DNA of 33,110 bases, from NCBI RefSeq assembly GCF_001913705.1, contig NZ_MKQD01000067.1, positions 1 through 33,110 on the forward strand, in the 5' to 3' direction. This DNA comes from Thalassotalea sp. PP2-459. GTDB taxonomy: Bacteria > Pseudomonadota > Gammaproteobacteria > Enterobacterales > Alteromonadaceae. A model generated the notes under the pieces. That model was not told the origin of the DNA, did not search any database, and saw only the letters and a program-made list of their open reading frames with translations. The number at the start of each line of letters is the position of its first letter. Within the stretch, counting starts at the first letter, position 1. The translations under genes and the position numbers were made by a program. This document shows positions 15,666 through 23,201 of the stretch, piece after piece.

Positions 15666-16730
15666 TTAGTTATTTTGTAAATATTGAATAATACGTTCAC
15701 TTGCTTTGCCATCGAGTTTCCCTGCTAATTTCTCAGCAAAAGATAAACGTGTTTTTTCTAAGAGTTCAGGAGTTGATAAATGTTCCTCAACAAGTGTTGC
15801 TAATTCTTTATACGTTTTAGCGTGCGCTGCAATATCTGCATACTCTCCGTAGTCTTGGTCCATGCGCTTTTTAAAGCGAAAGGAAAAAATTCCACGGTAA
15901 CTCCACCGTAATTTTAAAAAATCACACCAAATAACAGGTTTGTTTAAGGCTGCGAACTCAAATAACGCTGATGATGCATCACTAATTAATAGATCTGCGG
16001 ATGCCATGAATGGAATAAGGGAATAATCGTGTACTTCAGCTAAATAAACGTTTTCATACTTTTGCCAGTGCAAAAGTAATGTTTGTTGTGCTTTATATTT
16101 ATCTTTACTTAGAGAAAAATAATGGGGTTTAATGATAATATTGTATTGCTTAAATTCATTTGGCCAATCTTTGGGAAAACACTCAATACTGCTAGGATAA
16201 AAAGTAGGTGCGTATAGTATTGTTTTTTTAGAGGGGTCGAGCTGATGGTCAACCAATTTAAATTCAACAGGTTCATTATTAATAATAGGATCTAGCTTGC
16301 AAAAACCAACATCGATGAAGGTATCATTAGGGTACATAGCCTCAAAGCGTTTTGTGCGGTAATTACCTTCAACAAATCTAACAGTGGTTGGAGTATCAGA
16401 TTTATGGTAATAACTGGCTTTAGGACCTATACCGTGACCAAGTTGCACAGATTTACTTACTTTATGAACATCTTCTAAGTAAGGAAAACTATTGGCAAAA
16501 AATATCCAATCAGCAGTTTGTGTTTGATAAAACGTTAAAGCCTGCTCTTCATTTTCAACCCAAAGATAATTAAGCTGTTCTTGCTCGATTATTGATTGGA
16601 TAATTTCATCGTGTACACCATGATAAAACACGAAAGTAGCACTTCCAGTATCCTGCTTTATAAGTTGGTGATATACGGGTAAGTATTGAGGTAAATAATA
16701 TAAATGAAGTACGTCGAATATAAGATGCAT
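15666..16730 (-). CDS. CDP-glycerol glycerophosphotransferase family protein
   Basis: A 354-residue protein of the TagB/TagF type. It has ILYAPTFYPS, IIIKPHYFSL, YDS-equivalent DYSLIPFMASADLLISDASSA and FEFAALNKPVIWCDF, which together mark the GT-B fold of CDP-glycerol:polymer glycerophosphotransferases. No signal peptide is present, so it acts on the cytoplasmic face. With the TagD-like gene it would supply and transfer glycerol phosphate to a surface polymer. There is no visible Shine-Dalgarno, and a long inverted repeat ends one base before the ATG. The acceptor is not deducible. Confidence 0.82.
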   Translation of the reverse strand: MHLIFDVLHLYYLPQYLPVYHQLIKQDTGSATFVFYHGVHDEIIQSIIEQEQLNYLWVENEEQALTFYQTQTADWIFFANSFPYLEDVHKVSKSVQLGHGIGPKASYYHKSDTPTTVRFVEGNYRTKRFEAMYPNDTFIDVGFCKLDPIINNEPVEFKLVDHQLDPSKKTILYAPTFYPSSIECFPKDWPNEFKQYNIIIKPHYFSLSKDKYKAQQTLLLHWQKYENVYLAEVHDYSLIPFMASADLLISDASSALFEFAALNKPVIWCDFLKLRWSYRGIFSFRFKKRMDQDYGEYADIAAHAKTYKELATLVEEHLSTPELLEKTRLSFAEKLAGKLDGKASERIIQYLQNN

Positions 16731-16791
16731 AATGGCAAATAAGTGTAATTTAAGCGAAATTTTTCGTTTATATTAACATTTATTTGCCATT
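16731..16791. terminator. Long inverted repeat between ygiM and the glycerophosphotransferase gene
   Basis: AATGGCAAATAA (16731-16742) pairs with TTATTTGCCATT (16780-16791). Pairing nearly continues inward (TGTAAT/ATTAACA) to an inner GCGAAA/TTTCG stem. It probably terminates ygiM. It directly abuts the start codon of the next gene, so it could also mask or shape its translation start. Confidence 0.55.
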
Positions 16792-16804
16792 TAGTTGCAG
16801 CTAT

Positions 16805-17407
16805 TTATTTCCAATTATCCATACTAGAACGTTTTCTAGCTGCGAGCCTTGGTAAAACGAGGCCAAGTATAAGACCGATTGCCAACACGATAGCACCATT
16901 AAAAAAATACTCTTTCTTTAAGGCTAAATCTTGGTTATCAACTTTTGATTGCGCAGTATCCAAATCACGCGTTAATGCCGTAATTTTTTTATTTAACGCT
17001 TTTTCATTGGCTTTAAGTTGATTAATTTGCTGATTGGCCAACGACAAGCTTGATTCAGATTGTTCGACACTTTCTTCTTGATTGGCTAATTTTGTATTTA
17101 ACTCAGCGATAGCAACACGCATGCCTGGCGTTTTACTTAAATACTTGCTTTCTACCCAGGTAATTCTATCGCGCGGATCAATGATTTCCGTGTATCCATT
17201 AGATTCATTGCCGGTAAGTTTAATTTCATCACCTGCATTTACACTACCTACGATACGATAATTAGCTCCCGCACCTGCATGCATATAAATAAATAAATCA
17301 TCGATAATATACGCTGATTCTTTCGGTTCTTGTTGTGATTCTTCAGATAAGGCCTGTGGCGCTAGTAGCGACAACGTTGCAATCACCAGACATGTTATTA
17401 TTTTCAT
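16805..17407 (-). CDS. ygiM: YgiM-like SH3b-domain membrane protein (TIGR04211)
   Basis: A 200-residue protein. It has a signal peptide (residues 1-21), a bacterial SH3 domain of about residues 32-93 (YIIDDLFIYMHAGAGANYRIVG, ending WVESKYLS), a coiled coil from about 100 to 165, one C-terminal membrane segment (about 170-190), and a basic tail. This is the exact layout of the YgiM/TIGR04211 family, whose job is not firmly known. It is divergent from ygiF, as in E. coli where cca, ygiM, ygiF, glnE and hldE are neighbours. Confidence 0.87.
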   Translation of the reverse strand: MKIITCLVIATLSLLAPQALSEESQQEPKESAYIIDDLFIYMHAGAGANYRIVGSVNAGDEIKLTGNESNGYTEIIDPRDRITWVESKYLSKTPGMRVAIAELNTKLANQEESVEQSESSLSLANQQINQLKANEKALNKKITALTRDLDTAQSKVDNQDLALKKEYFFNGAIVLAIGLILGLVLPRLAARKRSSMDNWK

Positions 17408-17565
17408 TTAGTTACCTAAATACACCTTTTTCTTTCTTTGATGATGAAAATAGTAGGGCTTTGACACGACGATAGCAAGCGAAAAATATTGCACCCCCGC
17501 GTTAGCTTTTGTATGGTAAACTAAATAAAAGCCAACTTTACCGTAGAGTTTGTAAGATATAGCTA

Positions 17566-19080
17566 ATGATCACCGAAGTTGAACTTAAATTCTTGATTTT
17601 AAGTGATGATGTATCTGAAAGAATCAAGCAATTATTAACAAGTCACCAGATACCCTATCAACATAACGTTAGAAAATTACACAATTGTTATTTTGATACC
17701 CCCGATTTAAAGCTTAGGGCATTGGATTGCGGCCTTCGTATTCGTCAATATGAAACGCACTTAGAGCAAACCATTAAAACATCAGGAAAAGTGCTTGGCG
17801 GGTTGCATCAACGTCCAGAATACAATATTACTGTTGAGCATAATTTTCCGGATTTGTCTTTATTTCCAAACAGTATTTGGCCTGATGATGCTAATGTTGA
17901 AGCCATTCAACGCGAACTAACTTCTTTATTTTCGACAAATTTTCAGCGTGAAACATGGCTTGTAGATATTGAGGGCAGTAAAATTGAAATGGCGCTTGAT
18001 CAAGGTGAAATTCTATCGGATGGCAGACAAGAGGCTATCAATGAAATTGAACTTGAATTAGTTGAAGGTGATGTATCTGCATTATATAACTTAGCAACAT
18101 TATTATTTTCTCAACTTTCATTGCGTGCCGGCATTCACAGTAAAGCTGCAAGAGGTTATCGACTTTTTGCTGATAAGCCATTTAATTACAGCGTCGCCCT
18201 TTTTTTTAGCGATGACAATACACAAAATAACACACAACAATGGTTTATTGCCGCACTGAGCCATTATTTGCAACAACTTCAATTAGCGACTGAAAGTTAC
18301 CTGACAAATAGAAAGTTATCAGCGCTCATGCAAATGGTAGAAATATTGTCTATTATCAGACATGGCTTTTGGCTGTACGATGAAATTATTACTGAACATA
18401 GTAAAGAAATTAGGCGAGAATTAAGCCATTTTATTCAGTTATTTGCTTGGGTTGATAGTGCCATTTACCTTAAAGAAGTGATGAATAAAACCGGAAATTA
18501 TCGCAAAAAACTTGAATATAGCCAGCAGTTAATCGAGCAACTTAAGCTTGAAAAGCGAAGATTTCCTGATGCTGAAATGGTGTCAGAGCTATTACACAGT
18601 GAACGCTTTAATCAATTACAGATGCGTTTATTACAACTTATTTTAAATGATGATCCCTCAAAGGCGTTTTTGCCCGTAGCACAGCCTTCATTACTTCCTT
18701 TTGCACGTGAACAAATGAATAAAAGTTTAACAGAGCTCCATGTTGCAATTGAAGCCATTGATCCAACAGACGCTGAACAGTTTCTAGATAAGCGAAAAGT
18801 GCTTCATCGTTGCTTGTTAACGGGCAACTGGTTTGGTCATCTTTTTGATCAGCAACATCGTCATCACTTTAGAGTTCCTTGGCTTGATATGCAACAAGGG
18901 CTATCTGAATTACAAAGTTTATGGATTATTAAACAGCAATTAGAAAAACTTGCAGACGATAACAATGAATCTGTCGTGAAAGTCATTACGTGGCAGCAAA
19001 GAAAGGTTGAAAATTTACTTGTTGCCTTATCACATACTAAAGATGCTGCATTATCATTGCCCGCCTATTGGCAAAATTAA
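17566..19080 (+). CDS. ygiF: CYTH-CHAD inorganic triphosphatase
   Basis: A 504-residue protein. The N-terminal CYTH domain begins with the ExExK signature (EVELKF, residues 4-9) and contains YFDTPDLKL, LRIRQYE, QTIKTSG and NEIELELVEGD, the lining of the triphosphate tunnel. The C-terminal part (from about residue 215) is a helical CHAD domain with scattered His and Arg/Lys residues thought to bind polyphosphate. E. coli YgiF hydrolyses inorganic triphosphate. The following L,D-transpeptidase gene begins 5 bases after its stop if the ATG is used. Confidence 0.9.
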   Translation: MITEVELKFLILSDDVSERIKQLLTSHQIPYQHNVRKLHNCYFDTPDLKLRALDCGLRIRQYETHLEQTIKTSGKVLGGLHQRPEYNITVEHNFPDLSLFPNSIWPDDANVEAIQRELTSLFSTNFQRETWLVDIEGSKIEMALDQGEILSDGRQEAINEIELELVEGDVSALYNLATLLFSQLSLRAGIHSKAARGYRLFADKPFNYSVALFFSDDNTQNNTQQWFIAALSHYLQQLQLATESYLTNRKLSALMQMVEILSIIRHGFWLYDEIITEHSKEIRRELSHFIQLFAWVDSAIYLKEVMNKTGNYRKKLEYSQQLIEQLKLEKRRFPDAEMVSELLHSERFNQLQMRLLQLILNDDPSKAFLPVAQPSLLPFAREQMNKSLTELHVAIEAIDPTDAEQFLDKRKVLHRCLLTGNWFGHLFDQQHRHHFRVPWLDMQQGLSELQSLWIIKQQLEKLADDNNESVVKVITWQQRKVENLLVALSHTKDAALSLPAYWQN

Positions 19081-19085
19081 TCATC

Positions 19086-19970
19086 ATGATATTACTGCGT
19101 TTTCTGCTTACGTTAAGCTTATTGTTCACGTTGTCGATTCAAGCGAGTGTTTACGCTTTACCTACTTCTAAAAGTAGAGTTATTGGTGAAGATGTCAGAC
19201 ATGAGGTATTACCTGGAGATTACTTTCAGGCGCTGGCTGAGTATTATAACGTAGGTTTACTTGCCTTGATTGAGGCTAACCCTAATGTAGATCCCTTTTT
19301 GCCGCCGGTTGGCTCACATATCATTATACCTAAGCGCATGATTTTACCGTATGCAGAACGCAAAGGGATCATCATTAACCTTGCGGAGCTGCGCTTATAT
19401 TATTTCCCTCCTGAAGAGTCACTTGTTTACGTTTTTCCTGTTGGTATTGGCCGTGAAGGTTTATCAACGCCAAATTTAATCAGCGTTATTGGTGATAAAC
19501 GTAAAAACCCTGTTTGGCGTCCGCCAAGTGCCTTACGGCAACGCTACAAAGAAGAGCATGGTATTGACTTAGCAAAAGAAATCCCACCAGGGCCTAATAA
19601 TCCCTTTGGGAAATACGCATTAAGAATAGGCACTAGTGAGTATTTAATCCACGGCACAAATCAAAGAATGGGTATAGGATTAAGAGTAAGCTCTGGTTGT
19701 ATACGTATGTATGCTGACGATATTGAATGGTTGTACCATAATATTCCCGTAGGCACACAAGTAAAAATTATCGATCAGCCGATAAAAATGAGTTATGAAG
19801 CCCAAGGACGTAAATATATTGAGGTGCATAAACCGTTAAGTGAATTTCCTCATGCTAAGAAGCATCAAATGTCTGAAGCGGTAAATGCTTTTTTAGGAGA
19901 AAGTATTACCAATGAAAAAATAAAACAATTACTTGCAGAGCAACAGGGGGTTGTTTACGCGTTGAAGTAA
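19086..19970 (+). CDS. L,D-transpeptidase with LysM-like domain (ErfK/YbiS type)
   Basis: A 294-residue periplasmic enzyme. I chose the ATG at 19086 over an in-frame TTG at 19068 because it begins an uninterrupted signal peptide (MILLRFLLTLSLLFTLSIQA). A LysM-like segment follows (about 42-82, LPGDYFQALAEYYNVGLLALIEANP). The YkuD catalytic domain ends with H189 (LIHGTN) and SSGCIRM with the catalytic Cys205. Family members attach Braun lipoprotein to peptidoglycan or make 3-3 cross-links. The convergent next gene encodes an Lpp-like protein, which suggests a lipoprotein-anchoring role. Confidence 0.9.
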   Translation: MILLRFLLTLSLLFTLSIQASVYALPTSKSRVIGEDVRHEVLPGDYFQALAEYYNVGLLALIEANPNVDPFLPPVGSHIIIPKRMILPYAERKGIIINLAELRLYYFPPEESLVYVFPVGIGREGLSTPNLISVIGDKRKNPVWRPPSALRQRYKEEHGIDLAKEIPPGPNNPFGKYALRIGTSEYLIHGTNQRMGIGLRVSSGCIRMYADDIEWLYHNIPVGTQVKIIDQPIKMSYEAQGRKYIEVHKPLSEFPHAKKHQMSEAVNAFLGESITNEKIKQLLAEQQGVVYALK

Positions 19971-19992
19971 TGAAACAACACATTACTTCAAC
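19961..19992. terminator. Bidirectional terminator hairpin between ldt and the lpp-like gene
   Basis: A perfect 12-bp stem, GTTGAAGTAATG/CATTACTTCAAC, with an 8-base loop. It overlaps the stop codon of the L,D-transpeptidase gene and lies between convergent genes. A T-rich stretch follows on the plus strand. Confidence 0.7.
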
Positions 19993-20007
19993 GAGTTTGT
20001 AATGTGA

Positions 20008-20247
20008 TTATTTTTTAAAACTTGAAGAAATGTTATGTAATTTTTGAGTGGTTTGCTTGTTAGCATTTTGTAATTGGGTCAGTTTACTTTCCGTTTTCTG
20101 ATGTTGCTCTTTTAGTTTACTCACTTCAGTTGTCAGCTTATCTACTTTGTTTGATAACGTACTAACTTGTTGCTCAAGATTGTTCGAGCTTGCACAACCA
20201 GTAAATAAAACGATGGCGGTCAAGCCAGTAAATATCGTTGTTTTCAT
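20008..20247 (-). CDS. Lpp-like small coiled-coil lipoprotein
   Basis: A 79-residue protein. The ATG at 20247 is chosen because AAGGA precedes it and it starts the signal sequence; an upstream in-frame ATG at 20265 overlaps the channel gene. The lipobox is LFTGC with Cys18 lipidated. The mature 62 residues form a continuous heptad-patterned coiled coil (VSTLSNKVDKLTTEVSKL) and end in Lys-Lys. Length, heptads and terminal Lys match Braun lipoprotein, whose last Lys is linked to peptidoglycan by an L,D-transpeptidase. One such enzyme is the convergent neighbour. Linkage is inferred, not shown. Confidence 0.75.
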   Translation of the reverse strand: MKTTIFTGLTAIVLFTGCASSNNLEQQVSTLSNKVDKLTTEVSKLKEQHQKTESKLTQLQNANKQTTQKLHNISSSFKK

Positions 20248-20257
20248 TTTCACTTCC

Positions 20258-20752
20258 TTAATCATTCTTATTGTTACTTACCATAGGTTCAATCTTTTCT
20301 ACAAGCAAGTCTAATTTTTGTTCTAGCTTTTTATTCATCGCTAAAATTTCGGCATTTTGTTTCCGTAATTCACGATTTTTTACATTAGTATCTGAAAAAC
20401 CGAGCAATTTTGATGCGACCAATGCACCTAAGCCGCCAATGATACCAACACCAGTGATGAACATCATGGTGACCATAACGCGACCAATAATGGTAACGGG
20501 GTACTGCGAGCCAAAGCCAATAGTAGTGCTAGACATAATCATCAGCCATAAGGCATCGCCAAAGCTTTGAATGGTAGCACCTTCAGTGCCAACTTCAGCA
20601 TAATAAGTAATACAGCCTAATAGTAAAATTAATGTTGCCATAGATAAAATACATAACATAGCAACATACCGCGTTTTATAATTAACTACGCCAAATTCAT
20701 CAACAGAATATAGTTTGCTTTTACTTGAAGTGATTTGAAAGACAGAAGACAT
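20258..20752 (-). CDS. Two-TM potassium channel family protein
   Basis: A 164-residue protein with two membrane helices (about 29-51 and 89-115) around a pore loop bearing the K+ selectivity filter TTIGFGS (76-82, TxGFG variant). A C-terminal cytoplasmic coiled coil follows (about 123-158). It lacks an RCK/TrkA domain, so gating is unknown. The gene stops 10 bases before the Lpp-like gene's start, and the two are probably one transcript. Confidence 0.85.
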   Translation of the reverse strand: MSSVFQITSSKSKLYSVDEFGVVNYKTRYVAMLCILSMATLILLLGCITYYAEVGTEGATIQSFGDALWLMIMSSTTIGFGSQYPVTIIGRVMVTMMFITGVGIIGGLGALVASKLLGFSDTNVKNRELRKQNAEILAMNKKLEQKLDLLVEKIEPMVSNNKND

Positions 20753-20918
20753 GTGTTTATCGTCCTTGTAATGTGAAAGTTTTAGTTACAATCGAGGATA
20801 AAGCATTAACTAATTGAATAGGATACTGCAGGAAGATAAAAGTGAAACGTGCAGAAGTTACTTTCATTTTTTGTAAATTATCAATTGAAATATCGAGTAC
20901 GGCACACATATACAGTGC

Positions 20919-21245
20919 CTATTGTTGTTCTTTATCCACATGAATAACTAAATCTTCCATTAATTTTCGTTTAATTTCAAGTTGCTGGCTTGCATCTAAA
21001 CCATATTTTTCAGCAAGTGCTTGATAATCTTCACCAGAAAGGCTCACGGTAAGACGGGGACGTTTAGGTCGCTTGTTAACAGGTAACCCCAAAATTTCTC
21101 GAATTCTATCAGAAGGACTTAAGCCCGATTCTAGTGCCTCTCGACGAATATGCATTTGAAATCGCTCGTCAAGATCAAAAGCGACTTGGGTTGCTTTTGC
21201 TGCTTTGACAGAAGATTGCCATTTTTCAGGGATTTTTCTACTCAC
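20919..21245 (-). CDS. Small RHH-like protein, candidate DNA-binding regulator
   Basis: A 108-residue protein starting at a GTG at 21245, 3 bases after the yjfK stop, with AGGAAGC overlapping the end of yjfK. Residues 18-53 (TQVAFDLDERFQMHIRREAL...SPSDRIREILG) have the strand-helix-turn-helix pattern of ribbon-helix-helix proteins. A second such half may follow (RPRLTVSLSGEDYQALAEKYG). I do not recognise a named family. Its place at the end of the yjf-like operon and the shared palindromes upstream make it a candidate autoregulator. A structural partner of YjfK is the alternative. Confidence 0.7.
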   Translation of the reverse strand: MSRKIPEKWQSSVKAAKATQVAFDLDERFQMHIRREALESGLSPSDRIREILGLPVNKRPKRPRLTVSLSGEDYQALAEKYGLDASQQLEIKRKLMEDLVIHVDKEQQ

Positions 21246-21248
21246 AAT

Positions 21249-21890
21249 TTAGCTTCCTGGATACATATCGATAATATCTGTTGTCGGACGATATAAGGTT
21301 AAGAAGATATCTGTGTCGCCGTCTGTCCAAACTTCTGCTTCAATGCCTTTATCTTCATCTTGATTAAGTAATTGGTAGCGCTCTAATTGCTCACCAGCTT
21401 CTTTACCTTCAAAAGGTGAAAGTGATTCAGAACGATGATCTTTACGATGAAAATAACCTATTTGTGCAAAAATTCGTTGATGGTATTGTTGATCACTCCA
21501 TTGAGAAGTATTGTCGTTATCAGCTATTCTATCAAGCGTAGCATTGCCAGGCTCTTCAAATAAGAGTGAAAACTGGTCAAGATCAAATAATGTTTCTACA
21601 TCATTATGTTCAATTTTTATGGCAAACTTTAAGTAAACTACATCGTCTATATCTAGCGATAAAAACAATTGATGATCACTATTACCCGTGAGTACCCACT
21701 CTGTTTCAGTTTGGTGCTCGAATTCGTAACTATTAACGGCTGATACTTCAAATTGTTGTTCACGTAATATTTCTGGCAGAGCAAAACTGTCAGTTAATTG
21801 AATAATATCTCCAGTAATTAAATCATTTACCTGAGTAATTTTTCTTGGAGCCGGTTTGTCTTTGCTAAAAATATTTTTAAATAAGCTCAT
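21249..21890 (-). CDS. yjfK: YjfK-like DUF2491 family protein
   Basis: A 213-residue cytoplasmic protein, similar in length to E. coli YjfK (219). I start it at the ATG at 21890 (MSLFKNIFSKDKPAP) rather than a TTG at 21902. It is an acidic protein with segments such as TEWVLTGNSDHQLFLSLDID and EAEVWTDGDTDIFLTLYRPTTDIIDMYPG typical of DUF2491. Function is unknown, but the family is nearly always linked to PspA-like YjfJ and YjfI, as here. A stem-loop with a U-run separates it from yjfJ. Confidence 0.82.
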   Translation of the reverse strand: MSLFKNIFSKDKPAPRKITQVNDLITGDIIQLTDSFALPEILREQQFEVSAVNSYEFEHQTETEWVLTGNSDHQLFLSLDIDDVVYLKFAIKIEHNDVETLFDLDQFSLLFEEPGNATLDRIADNDNTSQWSDQQYHQRIFAQIGYFHRKDHRSESLSPFEGKEAGEQLERYQLLNQDEDKGIEAEVWTDGDTDIFLTLYRPTTDIIDMYPGS

Positions 21891-21900
21891 TTTTAATACC

Positions 21901-21934
21901 AAAAAAAGGCCACTTGGTTGGGAGACAAGTGGCC
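21901..21934 (-). terminator. Rho-independent terminator within the yjf operon
   Basis: A 9-bp stem, GGCCACTTG/CAAGTGGCC, with a 9-base loop, followed on the minus strand by seven Us (21901-21907). It lies between yjfJ and yjfK, so it should reduce transcription into yjfK and the RHH-like gene. Confidence 0.85.
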
Positions 21935-21951
21935 AAAGGGTTAAAGTTTGA

Positions 21952-22641
21952 CTATTTCTGTTTTGCTTTTAAGCGTTCAAGGACAGAATTTGCGCTTTTT
22001 TCTTGCTCGCCAATGCCTGCTGCCTTTAACTTAGCCTCTAATGAATTATCGGCATTTTCTGACTCTAATACTTCAGCAGCTTTTAGTCGATCATCAAACT
22101 TCTGTTGCTTTGCTTTGATCCGCTCTAAAGAATCTTTAGCGCTTAGCAATTTAGAGTTGCTTGATGAAAAGTTATCAGTAATTGCAGACGTTGCTTTTTG
22201 CACGCTTTCTGTGGTTTTTACCATTGATAATTGACGTTTGTGCTCTTGCACCTGACGCTCACTTTTCTTCACCAATTCTTTTAATCTATTGGCATTCGTT
22301 TCAAAGCTATCTAAAGACTGCTGTTGAGCGCTAAGTTCAGTTTCTAGGGCTGAGATTTTTTCAGCAACTGCAAGTGCTAAGGCCTCATCGTCTTTTTCAA
22401 GTGCTTGCACTGCGTAGCCTTCATGCTCAGTAATTTCACGCTTGATACGGTCAACTTCTCTACTTGAAGCCATTTGTTGTGCCATAACACCAGTTAAATC
22501 ACGTTTAGCTTTGGTTAAATGGTTTTCCGCATCACGAATTTCTTGTTCGAAAATGCGCGTTGCGTTTGCGTCTACCACGGCTTCGCCAACTTCAGTGGCA
22601 CCACCACGGATCGCAGTCATAACTTTTTTAAAAATGCTCAT
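21952..22641 (-). CDS. yjfJ: PspA/IM30 family protein (YjfJ-like)
   Basis: A 229-residue, almost wholly helical protein. It starts MSIFKKVMTAIRGGATEVGEAVVDANATRIFEQEIRDAE, the standard PspA/IM30 opening with an amphipathic first helix. A long coiled-coil hairpin (about 25-150) and a variable C-terminus follow. PspA/IM30 proteins form ESCRT-III-like membrane-binding rods that protect damaged inner membranes. TGGAG lies before the ATG. Its neighbours are YjfI upstream and YjfK downstream, as in E. coli, so I call it YjfJ rather than the phage-shock PspA itself; no pspF, pspB or pspC is present. Confidence 0.9.
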   Translation of the reverse strand: MSIFKKVMTAIRGGATEVGEAVVDANATRIFEQEIRDAENHLTKAKRDLTGVMAQQMASSREVDRIKREITEHEGYAVQALEKDDEALALAVAEKISALETELSAQQQSLDSFETNANRLKELVKKSERQVQEHKRQLSMVKTTESVQKATSAITDNFSSSNSKLLSAKDSLERIKAKQQKFDDRLKAAEVLESENADNSLEAKLKAAGIGEQEKSANSVLERLKAKQK

Positions 22642-22665
22642 AATATTACTCCAGTAATAGGGTGG

Positions 22666-23079
22666 TTATAATAAAAAGTCACTCATGTCGTCGATAACTT
22701 CGACGGCATTATTACTTAATACAGCAAGCTCGTGTTCAACATCGCTATAAGGTGAATTAATTGATAAGGCACCAAAAATTACATATTTATCACCCACTTT
22801 AGAAAATGAAGAAAGTGGCATAGGTATGTTCATTTCTAACATGGCTTCATGCATATCTGCTCGGGTATCTTGCTTTACTTCATCTTCACCCCAAAGGTAG
22901 GTAATGCATAGAATTTGATCATCTGTCACCGAAACAAAAATAGGTAATTCTTCACGTCCAATTACAGTGATCTGCAATACATCAACTTCACCTGAAATAG
23001 GTTGGCAATCAAATACCATTCCTGTTTCTGAGTCATCTGCTAATGCATTCAAGTGATTCGCTATTTTGTGAATATTCAT
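22666..23079 (-). CDS. yjfI: YjfI-like DUF2170 family protein
   Basis: A 137-residue cytoplasmic protein (133 in E. coli YjfI). The ATG at 23079 is chosen because GAGGAATC precedes it, over an in-frame ATG at 23091. It contains PIFVSVTDDQILCITYLWGEDEV and FGALSINSPYSDVEHELAVLSNN, typical of DUF2170, and ends in an acidic, hydrophobic tail (DDMSDFLL). Function is unknown. It is first in the yjfI-yjfJ-yjfK-RHH transcript, below two palindromic sites. Confidence 0.85.
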   Translation of the reverse strand: MNIHKIANHLNALADDSETGMVFDCQPISGEVDVLQITVIGREELPIFVSVTDDQILCITYLWGEDEVKQDTRADMHEAMLEMNIPMPLSSFSKVGDKYVIFGALSINSPYSDVEHELAVLSNNAVEVIDDMSDFLL

Positions 23080-23101
23080 TTGATTCCTCATCTCTAAAAG
23101 C

Positions 23102-23119
23102 TCGATAACATGTTATCGA
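23102..23119. promoter_or_regulatory. Perfect 18-bp palindrome TCGATAACATGTTATCGA
   Basis: A perfect palindrome 22 bases upstream of the yjfI start. It has no copy elsewhere in the window. It could be an operator or a short hairpin in the leader. Confidence 0.5.
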
Positions 23120-23128
23120 ATTTATCTA

Positions 23129-23143
23129 CGACATATTATGTCG
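23129..23143. promoter_or_regulatory. Operator-like palindrome CGACATATTATGTCG
   Basis: A 15-base odd palindrome sharing the GACATA-W-TATGTC core with sites at 23164 and 26879. It lies 50 bases upstream of yjfI. Confidence 0.65.
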
Positions 23144-23163
23144 ATGTGCTAAATGTAACATCG

Positions 23164-23178
23164 TGACATAATATGTCA
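23164..23178. promoter_or_regulatory. Operator-like palindrome TGACATAATATGTCA
   Basis: A 15-base palindrome whose core is identical to the site at 26879. Its centre is 35 bases from that of the neighbouring site at 23129. Paired sites suggest cooperative binding at the yjfI promoter. Confidence 0.65.
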
Positions 23179-23201
23179 AATGTATTGTTGTCATTAATTT
23201 A

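Noticed and set aside
19068-19085. TTG start for the L,D-transpeptidase overlapping ygiF
   Set aside because: The ATG at 19086 gives a cleaner signal peptide and avoids the overlap.
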